From the NCBI GenBank assembly GCA_029204225.1, contig CM055092.1, positions 74,506,460 to 74,570,459 on the forward strand: DNA of 64,000 nt, read 5' to 3'. Below, in pieces: positions 32,277 through 42,497 of this stretch. Positions within the stretch are counted from its first letter, which is position 1. Each line of letters begins with the position of its first letter. A program made the translations under genes and the position numbers. Source of the stretch: Diphasiastrum complanatum. Lineage: Eukaryota > Streptophyta > Lycopodiopsida > Lycopodiales > Lycopodiaceae. A model generated the notes under the pieces. That model was not told where the DNA came from. It saw nothing but the letters and a program-made list of their open reading frames with translations, and searched no databases.

Positions 32277-32709
32277 TGTTAGGAATTAATGTTTATTTGA
32301 TACCCCTTAATGATAGTTTGGCCATGCCTGCATGCTATTTTTAGGGGCCATTCTAGTTATAATAATTTTTTTTTTTTTTATGCTTATGCATGTAGGTGGG
32401 CGCACTACAAATAGATTAGGATCTATTTTAGTACTTAGAACTTCATTTTTAGTTCTTACTATATATAGGTAGTATTATTAGTATATAGCTTTTGCTATTT
32501 TGCTAGTTACTTTAGGCTCATTAGCTTTTATCAATCATTAGAGAAACTATATAAGAAGGCTGGCGCCCCATTTAATTATCCCATTCAATTCAATGAGCTA
32601 GAGCATTTGCTCAATTCTCCTATGATCTGTTTTCTCTCTATACTTGGTTTTGTGTGAGTGCTAGTAGGACTAGTATCTCCATCTAGAATTTGTATTCCAA
32701 ATTCTGACA
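32277..32709 (+). repeat. copia 3' LTR (433 bp)
   Basis: It matches the 5' LTR from TGTTAGGAATTAATG to ATTCTGACA. Differences include a longer T run near 32367 and about 10 extra bases near 32665 (TAGTAGGACTAG). It is followed by CAAAT. Confidence 0.93.
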
Positions 32710-32714
32710 CAAAT

Positions 32715-33114
32715 ATGGTGCGGATTTAGGATTAAGGATGCTGTGTACATCCCAATCAGCCAAATAAGAGTAAGCATCAATTTAGAAATAAAAGATTTAC
32801 ACCAAATTCAAACTCAGATTTATATAAAATTCAAAAAACAAAGTCATTTTTAAGTATTGCTGTGTACACCATCAAATTCAACGTTGTCTGTACTTTACTT
32901 AGTCTCACAATTTCATATCCTTCAAATATAACTTCATATTACTAACAAATTCATCTACATTTATCAATAAAAATCTCTTTCGAGGAAGAAATTTCCACAA
33001 AGTTGCTGATACTACACAAATATCCTATAGTTTACCACAACCTGTACCATTTGCACATACATACGCACACACAGCCTCAATCCCATAGACATACACACAC
33101 ATTTTTGCTGCGGA
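32715..33114. other. AT-rich stretch without genes
   Basis: No domain or long frame. CA-rich words occur at 33055-33098. It ends where the tandem array begins. Confidence 0.6.
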
Positions 33115-34290
33115 TTTGTCTCGACGTCCAGCACTGGACGAAACAGACGGCATGCAAGACGGAACCCGTTCGACGATACTGGACCACTTATTGGGAATGT
33201 CGAAAAGTGGTCCATTTGTTGTGCTCTAAATGGTGCTCCTTCCGGCATGAAGGACATTTTCAGGCAAATGATGTCCGAATTGAGCTGCAACTGGTCTAGT
33301 GGGTTCGTGCCAAGCCCACGGACTTGTGGCCACCTTCCATGCGAGGTTCTGACATCTCTAGCACGAATCCGACCAGTTTCCGGTCCAATAGGCCTAGGTT
33401 TCCTATATTGTTTTTAGGGTTTATGGCTCGGACGCATGTTTTTGTGAGTACGGAACCGTTTGGAGCCGGGTTTGTTGTTGCAGGTTTGTCTCGACATGCA
33501 ACACTGGACAAAATAGACAGCATGCAAAATGGAGCCCGTTTGTCAATATCGGACCACTAAGTGGGAATGCCGAAAAGTAGTGTATTCTTGTGCCCTAATG
33601 GCGCTCCATCTAGGACGAAGGACATTTTCAGGAAAACGACGTCCAAGTTGAGTTGCATATGGTCTAGTGGGTTCGTGCCCACGAACCTGTGGCCACTTTC
33701 CCTCCGAGGTTCTGACATCTCTAGCACGAATCTGACCAAGCCGGTCTGCGACAGGCCTAGGTTTCCTATATTGCTTTTAGGGTTTATGGCTCGGACGCAC
33801 GTTTCTCTGTGAGTACGGAACTATTTGGATCCTGGTTTGTTGCTGTGGGTTTGTCTCGGTGTGCAATACTGGATAGAATAGACAGCATGCAAAATAGAGC
33901 GCGTTCGGCAATATCGGACCACTTCTTGGGAATGCCGAAGTAGTCCATTCTTGTGCCTCAATGGTGCTCCATCCGGCACGAAGGACATTTTCATAGAAAC
34001 GACGTCCAAGTTGAGCTGCACCTGGTCCAGTGGGTTCGTGCAAAGCCCACGAACCTGTGGCCACCTTCGGTCCGAGGTTCTGACATCTCTAGCACGAATC
34101 TGATGATTCTAGACCACCCAATGAAGTAGGAAATCCATTGAGCCCTGGTCTTTTTAATTCAAATTTTTTTTGGGTCATGCAACAATTGAGTAGTTGTCAA
34201 ACCTTGCATTCACCTAATTTTTGCTTAAAACAGTTCCGGTCCGACAGGCCTAGGTTTCCTATATTGCTTTTAGAATTTATGGCTTGGAAA
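33115..34290. repeat. Tandem array, about 367-bp unit, three copies plus a part
   Basis: The word TTTGTCTCG starts units at 33115, 33485 and 33850 (periods 370 and 365). Each unit holds CGGACCACT, TGGTGCTCC, GGACATTTTCA, TAGTGGGTTCGTGCC, GAGGTTCTGACATCTCTAGC and GGCCTAGGTTTCCTATATTG followed by TTTAGGGTTTATGG. The third unit is interrupted by about 125 bp at 34101-34224, and its end resumes at 34225. No conserved frame runs through all units. Confidence 0.9.
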
Positions 34291-34735
34291 CACGTTTATC
34301 TGTACATACACAAGTTGAAAAGGCTTTGTAGATCTAGAAATAGATCTAGTATAAGGTAGTCTATGTGACTTAGACAAAGCACAAGACTCACAAACATGCT
34401 TGTCATTACTTAAGGAACTTGGAAGACCAATCACAACCTTCTTCCTTGCCATTACCTCCAATGACTTGAAGTTGAGGTGTCCCATCCTTTTGTGCCAAAC
34501 CTCTTGAATAGAAAATGGCTCCCTTGCAACACATCCAACTTGGTTAGCAATAACACAAGCATCAAGTTTGAACAACTTCCCTTGCCTTTTACCTTTTCCA
34601 ATCAAGAGATCCTTCCTTTTGATCAAACAAGCATCTCCATCAAACTCCACCTTGAGGCCCTTACTTAGCATTTGACTCACACTAAGCAAATTCTTGGTAA
34701 TAGATGGAATAAACAAGACATCCTTATAAATGCAT
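34275..34735 (-). pseudogene. copia fragment: protease end to GAG-pre-integrase
   Basis: The minus strand reads YKDVLFIPSITKNLLSVSQM, then KGKRQGKLFKLDACV, VWHKRMGHLNFKSLEVM and HVCESCALSKSHRLPY: the segment between copia protease and the integrase core. It ends on its 5' side at about 34735 against MITE-like sequence. The missing upstream part is what lies at 42300-42497 on the plus strand. Confidence 0.85.
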
Positions 34736-34988
34736 GAAGCGTTCCGAAACGTGCTTCGGAAAATCCCATTAGGGTTTCTCGAAACATGTACCTACCTTCT
34801 TTTTTGAATTTTTATTAGAAAAACATAAAATACACTATTTATTTTATTTTCTTTTACTATCGTATCTTTTAGACCGTCTCTAAATTCTTTTTCTACTCTT
34901 GTTCATATTTTTTTACATATTAAAGAGTTTTTTTTTCAAATTTTTCAAAGAAAAAAAACAATATCATTCCAGAACGCGAATCACAACG

Positions 34989-35043
<55 letters not shown>
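34736..35043. repeat. MITE terminal piece and (TA)n tract
   Basis: GCGTTCCGAAACGTGC, then CCATTAGGGTTTCTCG (34740-34785), matches GTTCCAAAATGTG and CCACTAGGGTTTCTCGGAACG at 42515-42560, so both are ends of one MITE family. The rest to 34980 is A/T-rich. A pure TA tract at 34991-35042 leads into hAT copy D. Confidence 0.65.
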
Positions 35044-35044
<1 letters not shown>

Positions 35045-35309
35045 CAGACATGCGGGTCCGGGCCGAACGCAGGCTTTTTGCATCCACATCCGGCGTTCGG
35101 ACCCGGACGAGTCCGACCCCCGGACGCGGGGTCGGACGCGTCCATTTTTTTTCTAATTTTTTTTTTGGGACGCTGGACGCGTCCAGCGTCTTGGACACAT
35201 TATTTTTTTTGAAAAAAAAAAAGAAAAAACAAAGAGAGGGAGTCTGGCCGCGTTTAGAGCCCACGCGCACGTGTGAGAGAGAAAAGGAGAGAGATATGGT
35301 TTAGGGGGG

Positions 35310-35369
<60 letters not shown>

Positions 35370-35393
35370 TGGTTTAGTGTTTAAGGAGGGAGG

Positions 35394-35940
35394 TGTTAGA
35401 ATTAATGGTTGATTGTAGAGACCAGCCTGCGTGCTAGAAGGCCTATTTCTATTTTTAGTATAGGTACCTAAGTTAGTACCAATTTTGCTAGAATAGTATA
35501 GAAATCTATTTTAACCAAGTTAGCATAGATTTCTATTGTTAAGACTTCATAATTAGCATTTCAATTGCTATTGTAGTAGAATAGCTTTTGCTTTTCATTG
35601 TGGACAGCCTCTATAAGAGTAGATGGGCGCCCACCTCCATTGTTATCTCAGTTTCCAACTTATGAAGCATAGCTTCTTGCAGTCTCTCTTCTTCTTCAGC
35701 TTGTGGTTGATGTTTTGTGTGAGTACTAATAAGATTAGTCTACTCCGATTAGAGAATCTCTTCGATTCTAACATGGTATCAGAGCCATCTCGTTAAGATC
35801 GGGATCTACGGAAGGAGAAGATCAGCGCTGCAGGTTTTACTGGTGGAGGTCGCATCTAGTGGAGGTGCTATTTGGTGGAGGTTGTATCTGGTGGAGGTCA
35901 CATCTGGCGCAGATAGCTTCTGGACAAGGCAAGATGGTAA
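35394..35940 (+). mobile_element. copia LTR, primer-binding site and partial leader inside copy D
   Basis: The LTR at 35394-35773 has perfect inverted ends TGTTAGAAT/ATTCTAACA. TGGTATCAGAGCC follows at 35774-35786. The leader has repeated GGTGGAGGTC/TATCTGGTGGAGG words (35845-35920) and stops abruptly near 35940 at a fragment of an unrelated gene; no gag is present. Confidence 0.85.
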
Positions 35941-35943
35941 ACA

Positions 35944-36303
35944 TCACCGGAAACAGTTATCCAAGAAAATTATGTGGTCAAGCATAGCTTGAGCAGCTTG
36001 CATAGCTTGATCTTGAAGTTGCCTAGCTCCAGGAGCTCTGTATCCAGCACCTTTCTGGAAACTCTCAACATCCTTGAACACACTACGTTGGGTCTCAACA
36101 TATTTCTCAACTTCAAGCCATTCTACATAGTCTAGCTCTGCTTTTTCTTGGTACTCCAAGATCTTCACTTCCTCGGCAGGAAAATTCACTGATTGGAAAT
36201 CAGTGGGTGTTGTCTCTGAAATCTCACCAAAAACGTTTGACATGGATTTGAAGGAGCAATTAAATGATGTGATAAAATCCTTGACTACGTAAAGGCGACA
36301 CAA
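35944..36303 (-). pseudogene. Captured gene fragment of unknown family (hAT copy D)
   Basis: An open minus-strand frame of 119 residues: SFKSMSNVFGEISETTPTDF, then KILEYQEKAELDYVEWLEVE, then KGAGYRAPGARQLQDQAMQA. It has normal protein composition with a likely helical Glu-rich middle. The segment around TCAGTGGGTGTTGTCTCTGA and TTGAAGGAGCAATTAA recurs at about 40064-40125, and GCACTGGAA.GACCTTTTTGA recurs at 36323 and 40450. The same source gene is therefore present in two hAT relatives. Identity unknown. Confidence 0.5.
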
Positions 36304-36592
36304 CCACTCCTATCATCTGCGTGCACTGGAAGGACCTTTTTGACCATTGCTTTCTTACAAATCTTCCTGGCCAAATATCCAGGTGAAAGGGTATTGATCA
36401 CTACCCCTAGAAGGCATGCAGCTTCCTTGGGCGTCCGAGATAAGGAAATGGGCAGTGAAGCCAATTCCTTTACACAACCTGTATGAAGCCCATAAAACTG
36501 TAGAGAAGAACGTGGTTAAAAGTTTTGTAAATGAAGGGCATTTCCCACACACAAAGAACACGAGGATACTTCTCCCAAAAATCTTCCGGTCT

Positions 36593-36595
<3 letters not shown>

Positions 36596-36662
<67 letters not shown>
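36596..36662. repeat. (GA)33 microsatellite
   Basis: A pure GA tract inside copy D. The region after it to 38070 contains no recognised domain; a 91-residue frame at 37051-37326 has no known match. Confidence 0.95.
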
Positions 36663-36665
<3 letters not shown>

Positions 36666-38071
36666 AGATGTAAGCTCCTTTGCAGTGTATGTTTACAATT
36701 TTGAATACTCAATTTCAAGACTCTTCCACCAGGCTCATACTTTTCTGAATATGATTGAAGTTTAGCATATTTATTCTAATGTAACCCCATTTCTTGTGAT
36801 GGTGTTTAGGCTCGAGCTACCGCACCTCAGATTGTCAAAAATATATATTAATACACAACTACACCACGACCACCCTTACTTAGGAGAATATTATATTTAA
36901 AAGTCCTTTCCCAAAAGATACCTCAATTATCCAAAGCACAGTTCAAATCCTATGTTTTCAAGAGCAGCAACAAGTCCAACTAAACTGAAGGCAAAATTTG
37001 TTTAGGCAAAAAATGTGAATATGGTTGACTTGACCCTTGGATAACGAACCTTGGATAAAGGAGGCTTTGTTAATTGGTATAAAGGAGAAGTTCTAGAAAA
37101 CTTGCCTAGTATTTGTGACTTCACAATTTTTTTGAAAGTTATGCCCGGACAACATAAGACACTTGGATTACCTGAGAAGACATGTACAAATAATAGAATG
37201 AAGCTAGAGGCCTCATTGACAAGGATATGTATTGATCCCTGTGTCCTTAGATTGGTTTGGCGTTTGAGGAAAGTAATTTTGGAGGATTCCTGCTATAGCA
37301 CGACATGCAATTTCCTAAGCATTTGAAATTGGTCAAAAGCACAAGGTCTTTGTTTATCGCCTTGTGGCAAAAATAAATGCAGAGAAAAGGTTGAGAAGGC
37401 TTCAACTCACAAAGAGTGGTTCTCAAAAATTCTCATCCTGCGATCCGATCATCCCATTCTGTTCTGCTGCAGTCGTGACAGAATTCATGTTTCCTTTGTG
37501 TTGTTGTTGGAGTTCATCTCAAACCCTAAACCGATCTCATCATATAAGACATAGTACTGTGTAGGTCTTGTGGATCCCTGTGGTGAATGACACAATTTTG
37601 CTTATTGATTAGTAAGCATTCATTTCACCTATTGGCTCCTACTTGGAGATGGATCTGAACACAAGCAAATATCTGCTAAGACTATGCGGTAGGGAAAATC
37701 GAAGGGCATTAGAACAAAGCGTCGAGTCTTGTTGTCAAGTATTGTGTCTCAAAACAATTTTGAAGAGCTCTTCAATCTTCTTAGGGTAGACAAGCCTGAC
37801 TTTTTGAAAGAGATTCCTAGTTATGCGGCTAGTCTTAGTAGTAAAATTGACTTGATCGGTAAGGTTTAGATACAAGCTCCTTAGCAGTGTAAACATTTGA
37901 GGACGATACAAATTGGATTCCTGAAAGTCAAGAACACTTCAATATCTCAAGTGGAGATGAATCATCTGATAAAGCTCGCACAAAAGTTTGTTCTCGTCTG
38001 GAAACTAGTTCACATGAGAAAGCAAGAAAGCATATCATGGATATGCCTGACACAGATGCTTGCTCTTCTGG

Positions 38072-38073
<2 letters not shown>

Positions 38074-38147
<74 letters not shown>
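38074..38147. repeat. (GA)37 microsatellite
   Basis: A pure GA tract directly before the conserved right part of copy D, in the same position as the GAGAGAGAGATAG word of copy A at 20983. Confidence 0.95.
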
Positions 38148-38152
<5 letters not shown>

Positions 38153-38469
38153 TAGCGAGAGCACAAGAGAGTTTTCTGGTCAAAATTACAAATTGTTTGC
38201 CCGATTCTGTGGCATCTCAATTATGGGAGGCATGGGCAGTGGTTAGATTTGTTGCAAAAAAAATTTGGTACCTTTTTCGTTTTTTTTTCACAGGAGGGGG
38301 CAAGTATGTGCCAAACACTCTTTGATAATTGATTCCGGGGGGGGATTATTTTTATTTGTTTTTGGGCATGTGGAAGCGAGCGGGGGGAGAGGGGTGCGTC
38401 CGGGGGTCCGGACGCTTCCACTTTGTTTTTCATTTTTTAATTTTTAGTGATATTTAGTGGTAAAAAGAT

Positions 38470-38586
38470 AAAAATAAATAAATAAATAAATGTGTACGCG
38501 TCTGACCTCGCGTCCGGGGGTCAGACGCGTCCGGGTCCGGACGCCGGACACGGATTGCTTGCGTCCGGCCAGGACGCGCATCCCTG
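38470..38586 (-). mobile_element. hAT-family left-end fragment
   Basis: Inverted left end GGACGCGCATCCCTG finishing at 38586 (inverse CAGGGATGCGCGTCC), with TCCGGGTCCGGACGCCGG and a GTACGCGTC array before it. It may be a short derivative whose right end is the GGAAGCGAGC word at 38371. Confidence 0.6.
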
Positions 38587-38830
38587 AAATTTATTATATA
38601 TATATATTTCATAGTGTATAATAATATCAGACATAAGGGTCCAGGGCGAACGTGGCCTTTTGACGTCCGCGTCCACGTCCGACGCCCGGACCCGGACGCG
38701 TCCAACCCCCAGACGAGGGGTCGGACGCGTCCATTTTTTTTTTTTTAAATTTTTGGACGCTGGACGCGTCCAGGACTCGGACGCATACTTTTTTTTCAAA
38801 AAAAAAAAGTTTGGCTCCTAAACCCTAAAA

Positions 38831-38836
38831 CGCGCG

Positions 38837-38920
<84 letters not shown>
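38831..38920. repeat. (CG)11 joined to (AG)34
   Basis: A pure CG run of 22 bp continues into a pure AG run of about 68 bp in the leader of copy C, flanked by CCTAAACCCTAAAA on the left and GGTTTAGGGTTTAGGG on the right. Confidence 0.95.
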
Positions 38921-38924
<4 letters not shown>

Positions 38925-39020
38925 TTTAGGGTTTAGGGTATAGGGAGAGAGGGACACACAGAGAGAGAGATAGAGAGAGAGAGAGACAGACAGACAAAGG
39001 GTAGAAGAATCTAGTGGGAG

Positions 39021-39469
39021 ATGGCAGGGCGCGCACCAACTGACGTGAGTGTTTGCCCTGTACCTATTCGCTTGCAATATAGGCTTCTATTTCGTTTTTC
39101 ACAGTTTATTTCCATCGTGGGATTTGGCTTGACGGTCTTCTTTGTGTGCAGACAGAGAAGCTCCTGGAAGATGTCAACCAGCACAACGAACGGCATCGGA
39201 AGCAAGAGGCAGAATTTCACGAGCGCCAGCGAGAGATAATGGCAGGACTACCGGAGCTGCAGCCACGTGCCCTGCGACTCTCGGACCTGCTCCCCCCTAC
39301 CCCCGCTGGCGAGGGCGAGGAACCACAGCGGATTGGAATTAACTTCATCGCAGAACAGCTGGCCATGGTCCGGGAAAGGGCCCTTCGTCGTCAGGCCAGC
39401 CAGGAGGCAGAGCGACAAAATAATGCACCTGACCGGGACGACGAGTCTGTGGGCTCTTCGGCGCCCTAG
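39021..39469 (+). CDS. ORF2 of hAT copy C, predicted two-exon gene
   Basis: Exon 1 is 39021-39044 (MAGRAPTD) and exon 2 is 39152-39469 (TEKLLEDVNQHNERHRKQEA onward). A 107-bp intron starts GTGAGT and ends TTGTGTGCAG, and splicing keeps frame, giving 113 residues. The start lies about 100 bp after the GA leader in the context GGGAGATGGC, like the transposase start of copy A (GAGATGGC). Shared blocks: NERHRKQEAEFHERQREI, GINFIAEQLAMVRERALRRQ, ERQNNAPDRDDESVG. Pro-rich middle. No stop or frameshift. The intron is absent in copies A and B at the matching place. Function unknown; the three-copy conservation suggests it was once selected. Confidence 0.65.
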
Positions 39470-39720
39470 TAATGTAGAGCCCAAATAAAGGTCCAGCCAT
39501 ATGTGGCGGACTGTTTCTATATAATTTTTGGGAGTAAATGAGGCGGCATATAGTTAGACAGAAGTTTACAAACAGACCCAGCCCTATGTGGCCGGATGCG
39601 TAATGTTTTTTTTATACGTCTCTTAAATTAATATACAATATGCTTTTTTGGACAACATGCGCCTGGTTTTCTGAAACGCGACCTTTGTAGCTTAACATAT
39701 GTAATTTGTGCAATGAGCTG

Positions 39721-39725
<5 letters not shown>

Positions 39726-39786
<61 letters not shown>
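39726..39786. repeat. (GA)30 microsatellite
   Basis: A pure GA tract after the 3' flank of ORF2 in copy C, matching the tract at 19518-19617 on the 3' side of ORF2 in copy A. Confidence 0.95.
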
Positions 39787-39791
<5 letters not shown>

Positions 39792-40490
39792 TATCTAAGG
39801 AACGTTCAGTGCTACACTTTCCAGACTCCAATGTGATACAGCCATTCCAAAGATGATAGTGGGCTACTGGGAGACGACGTATTGCAGCCAAGATTTAAGG
39901 GTGAGGGTCCAGTGATGAAGTTGTAGCATAAGTAATTAGTAAGTTATTGGGGTTCATCCGAGGAGAAATCGATCTCATCCTATATAACATAGCAATGTGT
40001 AGGTTTAGGGTTTAGGGTTTAGGGTTCGGAGCATAAGTAATTCGTGAGCTGGGTGTTTGGAGCATCAGTGGGTGTTGTCTCTGAAATCACCCTAAAAACG
40101 TTTGACGTGGATTTGAAGGAGCAATTAAGACTTTCCAAATAAAATTTGCAGAGTCTGTGTTGTTGTGATGAGCAGATCTTTCAATAATCAGAATGAAAAA
40201 AAGCTCACTTGTGTATGTACCTTTTTCATGGAGAAGTAGAACTGCAATTCTCAAGAACGCTTCAGCAGCAGAACATTTTTGTTTGCATGTTCTTATGCAG
40301 TTCTGGAAGTGGAGTCACAACTGGTCCTTCTTGAGATGCTGAGCATTCACTTCACCCGAAAATCTTCTGGTCTTGAGCTTGATCCTGCATGCAGTTTACG
40401 TAGTTGTGCCAAAGATAGGACGCCCGATTTCGCACCCTAGATTTCCCCAAGCACTGGAAAGACCTTTTTGACCATTGCTTTCTTTTTAAA

Positions 40491-41280
40491 AAAAATTGCA
40501 AACAAATTTCAAAAACAATCAAAATAGTAAAAAAACCAAAAATGAACGGTCAGATCTATGAACAGTTCAATAATTTGACACACATTTTGACCGGAGAGAT
40601 TTTTTAGGTTCTGTTGAGATCAGAAGTTATTAGATTTTTTCTGCTGTGACCAATGGAGGGAGATGAAGATGGAGCTAGTGAAGGAGACCTTCACCTCAGC
40701 TTGTAGCCAGAGATGGGAACAGGTAAGACACCCCCTTCCAGCGATCTAAATCTGCCTTTCCAGCTTTGAATAGAGTGTTTTTTCAAGAGAAAGAGAGAAA
40801 AACCAATCGGCACAAAAGGAGAAGCAAGAGGAAGCAAGAGCAAGAGCAAGAGCAAGAGGAAGCAGGACAAATGTAAGTCCTCTCATCTTCTTCTTCTTCC
40901 TCCTCCTCATCATCATCATCATCTTCTTCTTCCTCCTCATCCTCCTCCTCCTCCTCCTCCTCTTCTTTTTTTTCTTCAAGCTGAACCATTAGCAAGAGAG
41001 TGGGCGATATAATGTGAGGGAGGGGTGAGAACCCTAAAGCTAAATGGCATGGTGCCCAGACCACCTAACAACTGCCATGTTGAAAAGGGCCATGTTGAAT
41101 AGTTCTATTCAACAAAGGTAGGCTTGACATTTCATAACTACTATATGAAATGATATCGTAGTGCGCAATGAACTGGTTTGGGGGCGATCAGACCCCATTA
41201 CAATGAGATTAAGAGGGGGTGAGAAATTATAAGAGAGGGGAATAACACAGAAGAAAGGGGAATCGGGATGGAACGAAAAG

Positions 41281-41322
<42 letters not shown>

Positions 41323-41473
41323 ATGTGTGTGTGTGTGTGTGTGTGTCCACGCGTTGTGTGTGGGGGCCAAGAGAGCAATAACCATTGGACATACACCACT
41401 GTCAAGGTTATCCAAGGCTATCAAACGAGCAGCACCAAGAATGTGTGAGCAATGGTAAAAGGATTACGCCCAC
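40491..41473. other. Non-coding stretch with trinucleotide and TG repeats
   Basis: CTT/CCT/CAT trinucleotide repeats at 40886-40976 and a (TG)n tract at 41281-41346. Frames across them (poly-Lys/Arg/Met or His-Thr repeats) are repeat translations. No domain is seen. Confidence 0.75.
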
Positions 41474-42290
41474 ATGCTATTGAAGAGCAAAAAACCTGCT
41501 AGCAAAATCATCAGGAGAAAAACGGTCACGAAGCTGTTCGAAAACCATTTCAGAAGGACCTCCAAATTTCGTGAATTGGAGATTGGAATCAAGTTCGAAG
41601 TCCTTAACAAAAGCGATGAATTTCAATGGCCTTTTAGGTCAACAATTCTAGCAACAATTGTTGAACCTTCAAATGCTCCACAAAATAAATATTTTTCATG
41701 ACTTGTACAAGGTGAGGAATGTGAGATCAATTATTTGGGCTCAAGAAAAGTTTAGACAAATTGTAAAAGCTGCCAAAATGAAGTGGTGTGATGATCTTAA
41801 TAAGATTCAAATGGGGAGACTTGTTGTAGTTTTGGCTTATGAAAATAGTGAAGAACATCTATTTTGGGTAACAAAAGTGCTTGGATTCATTCCAAATAGC
41901 AACCAGACAAAAATACTACAAGTAAATCGGTTGCAAAACATGTCAACTAAAGCTTTTTTAGAAAGGTATCATTTATAAATGTTGCATGTAGATTGGAAGG
42001 CAAGAGAAAATGATTGCCAAAAACTCAACCAAGGGTTGATGAATTGATTTTCAAAGATACAGGTATTTTAGCTTTTGATTTTGAGTTGACAATGACTGAT
42101 CATGTACAAAAGTCAACTACATCTATTTTGAGAGAAAGGCTAAAGTTAATGAGACAACTATCATGGTAAATTCGTCAACAATAAATGAAAGTTGGCTTAC
42201 ACAATTTCTTGTCAACATAAGATGTTGATTTATAAGAAGATATGTCAATTGACTCTGATGAAGAGATGAGTCTTCAATCTTATTAGCTGA
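41474..42290 (+). pseudogene. Unknown gene family, copy 1 (decayed)
   Basis: Frames at 41474-41700 and 41658-41977 join through one frame change: KLFENHFRRTSKFRELEIG, EFQWPFRSTILATIVEPSNA, then DLYKVRNVRSIIWAQEKFRQ, LAYENSEEHLFWVTKVLGFI, VNRLQNMSTKAFLERYHL. After a stop, broken frames continue (DTGILAFDFELT at 42050, then SIDSDEEMSLQ at 42240). The end resembles 49640-49940 (EVDILVFDFQQT, then D.DS.EED). No family is recognised. A chromatin- or transposon-related protein is possible, but that is a guess. Confidence 0.45.
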
Positions 42291-42299
42291 AAAAGAGAG

Positions 42300-42497
42300 C
42301 ATTGATGATATGCCATGTTCCATTGATAGTGGAGCAAGATCACACATGACCTTTCACAAAGAGTACTTCACTTCTTTGTTGGCATATGGAGATGACAAGA
42401 GGGTGATCTACATGGCCAATGATGGTGAGTGTGCAATCAAAGGGATTGGCACAATTCCTATTTCTCTCTCTACAGATAGGAATGTTCATACTTGCAC
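42300..42497 (+). pseudogene. copia protease fragment, broken at a MITE
   Basis: CSIDSGARSHMTFHKEYF is the copia aspartic-protease box (D-S-G), followed by YGDDKRVIYMANDGECAIKG and IPISLSTDRNV. Homology stops at 42497 against a MITE end. The expected continuation (the DVLFIPSITKNLLSVS region) is at 34735 on the minus strand. Confidence 0.85.

Larger units (their letters stand above)
28648..32709 (+). mobile_element. Ty1/copia element, both LTRs, TSD CAAAT, RT deleted
   Basis: The target duplication CAAAT lies at 28643-28647 and 32710-32714. LTRs are at 28648-29070 and 32277-32709 and look highly similar, so insertion is fairly recent. Inside: primer-binding site, repeat-rich leader, gag, protease, integrase and RNase H in copia order. 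Reverse transcriptase is missing between integrase and RNase H. Total 4062 bp, so it is non-autonomous. Confidence 0.95.
35045..38430 (+). mobile_element. hAT copy D, non-autonomous, disrupted
   Basis: The left end CAGACATGCGGGTCCGGGCC is at 35045, followed by a GGACGCG array and a GA leader with GGTTTAGGG (35290-35395). The right part (38140-38430) matches 20985-21388 of copy A (GGGAGGCATGG, GTTGCAAA..TTTGGTACC, AGGAGGGGGCA, then GCGTCCGG words). Inside are a copia LTR, an unknown gene fragment, two GA tracts and unassigned sequence. It has neither transposase nor ORF2. The right terminus is decayed (GGACGCTTCCACTTTG). Confidence 0.75.
38628..40490 (+). mobile_element. hAT copy C, carries ORF2; right end not found
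   Basis: The left end CAGACATAAGGGTCCAGGGC is at 38628, followed by a GGACGCG array (to 38790). Then come a (CG)11 tract at 38831-38852 running into (AG)34 to 38920, GGTTTAGGGTTTAGGG, and ORF2 with its conserved 3' flank (39470-39700). A second GA tract follows at 39726-39786. A segment like the right part of copy A (GAGCATAAGTAATTAGTAAG, 39929) and telomere-type words at 40001-40022 come next. From 40060 the gene fragment shared with copy D begins. No right terminus is identified, so the end is approximate. Confidence 0.75.

Noticed and set aside
33115-34290. CRISPR-like array
   Set aside because: Units are about 367 bp and nearly identical throughout, without unique spacers, in a plant nuclear context; it is an ordinary tandem repeat.
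40746-41064. Lys/Arg/Met- and Glu/Asp-rich frames
   Set aside because: Products of the CTT/CCT/CAT trinucleotide tract at 40886-40976; no flanking homology or start context.
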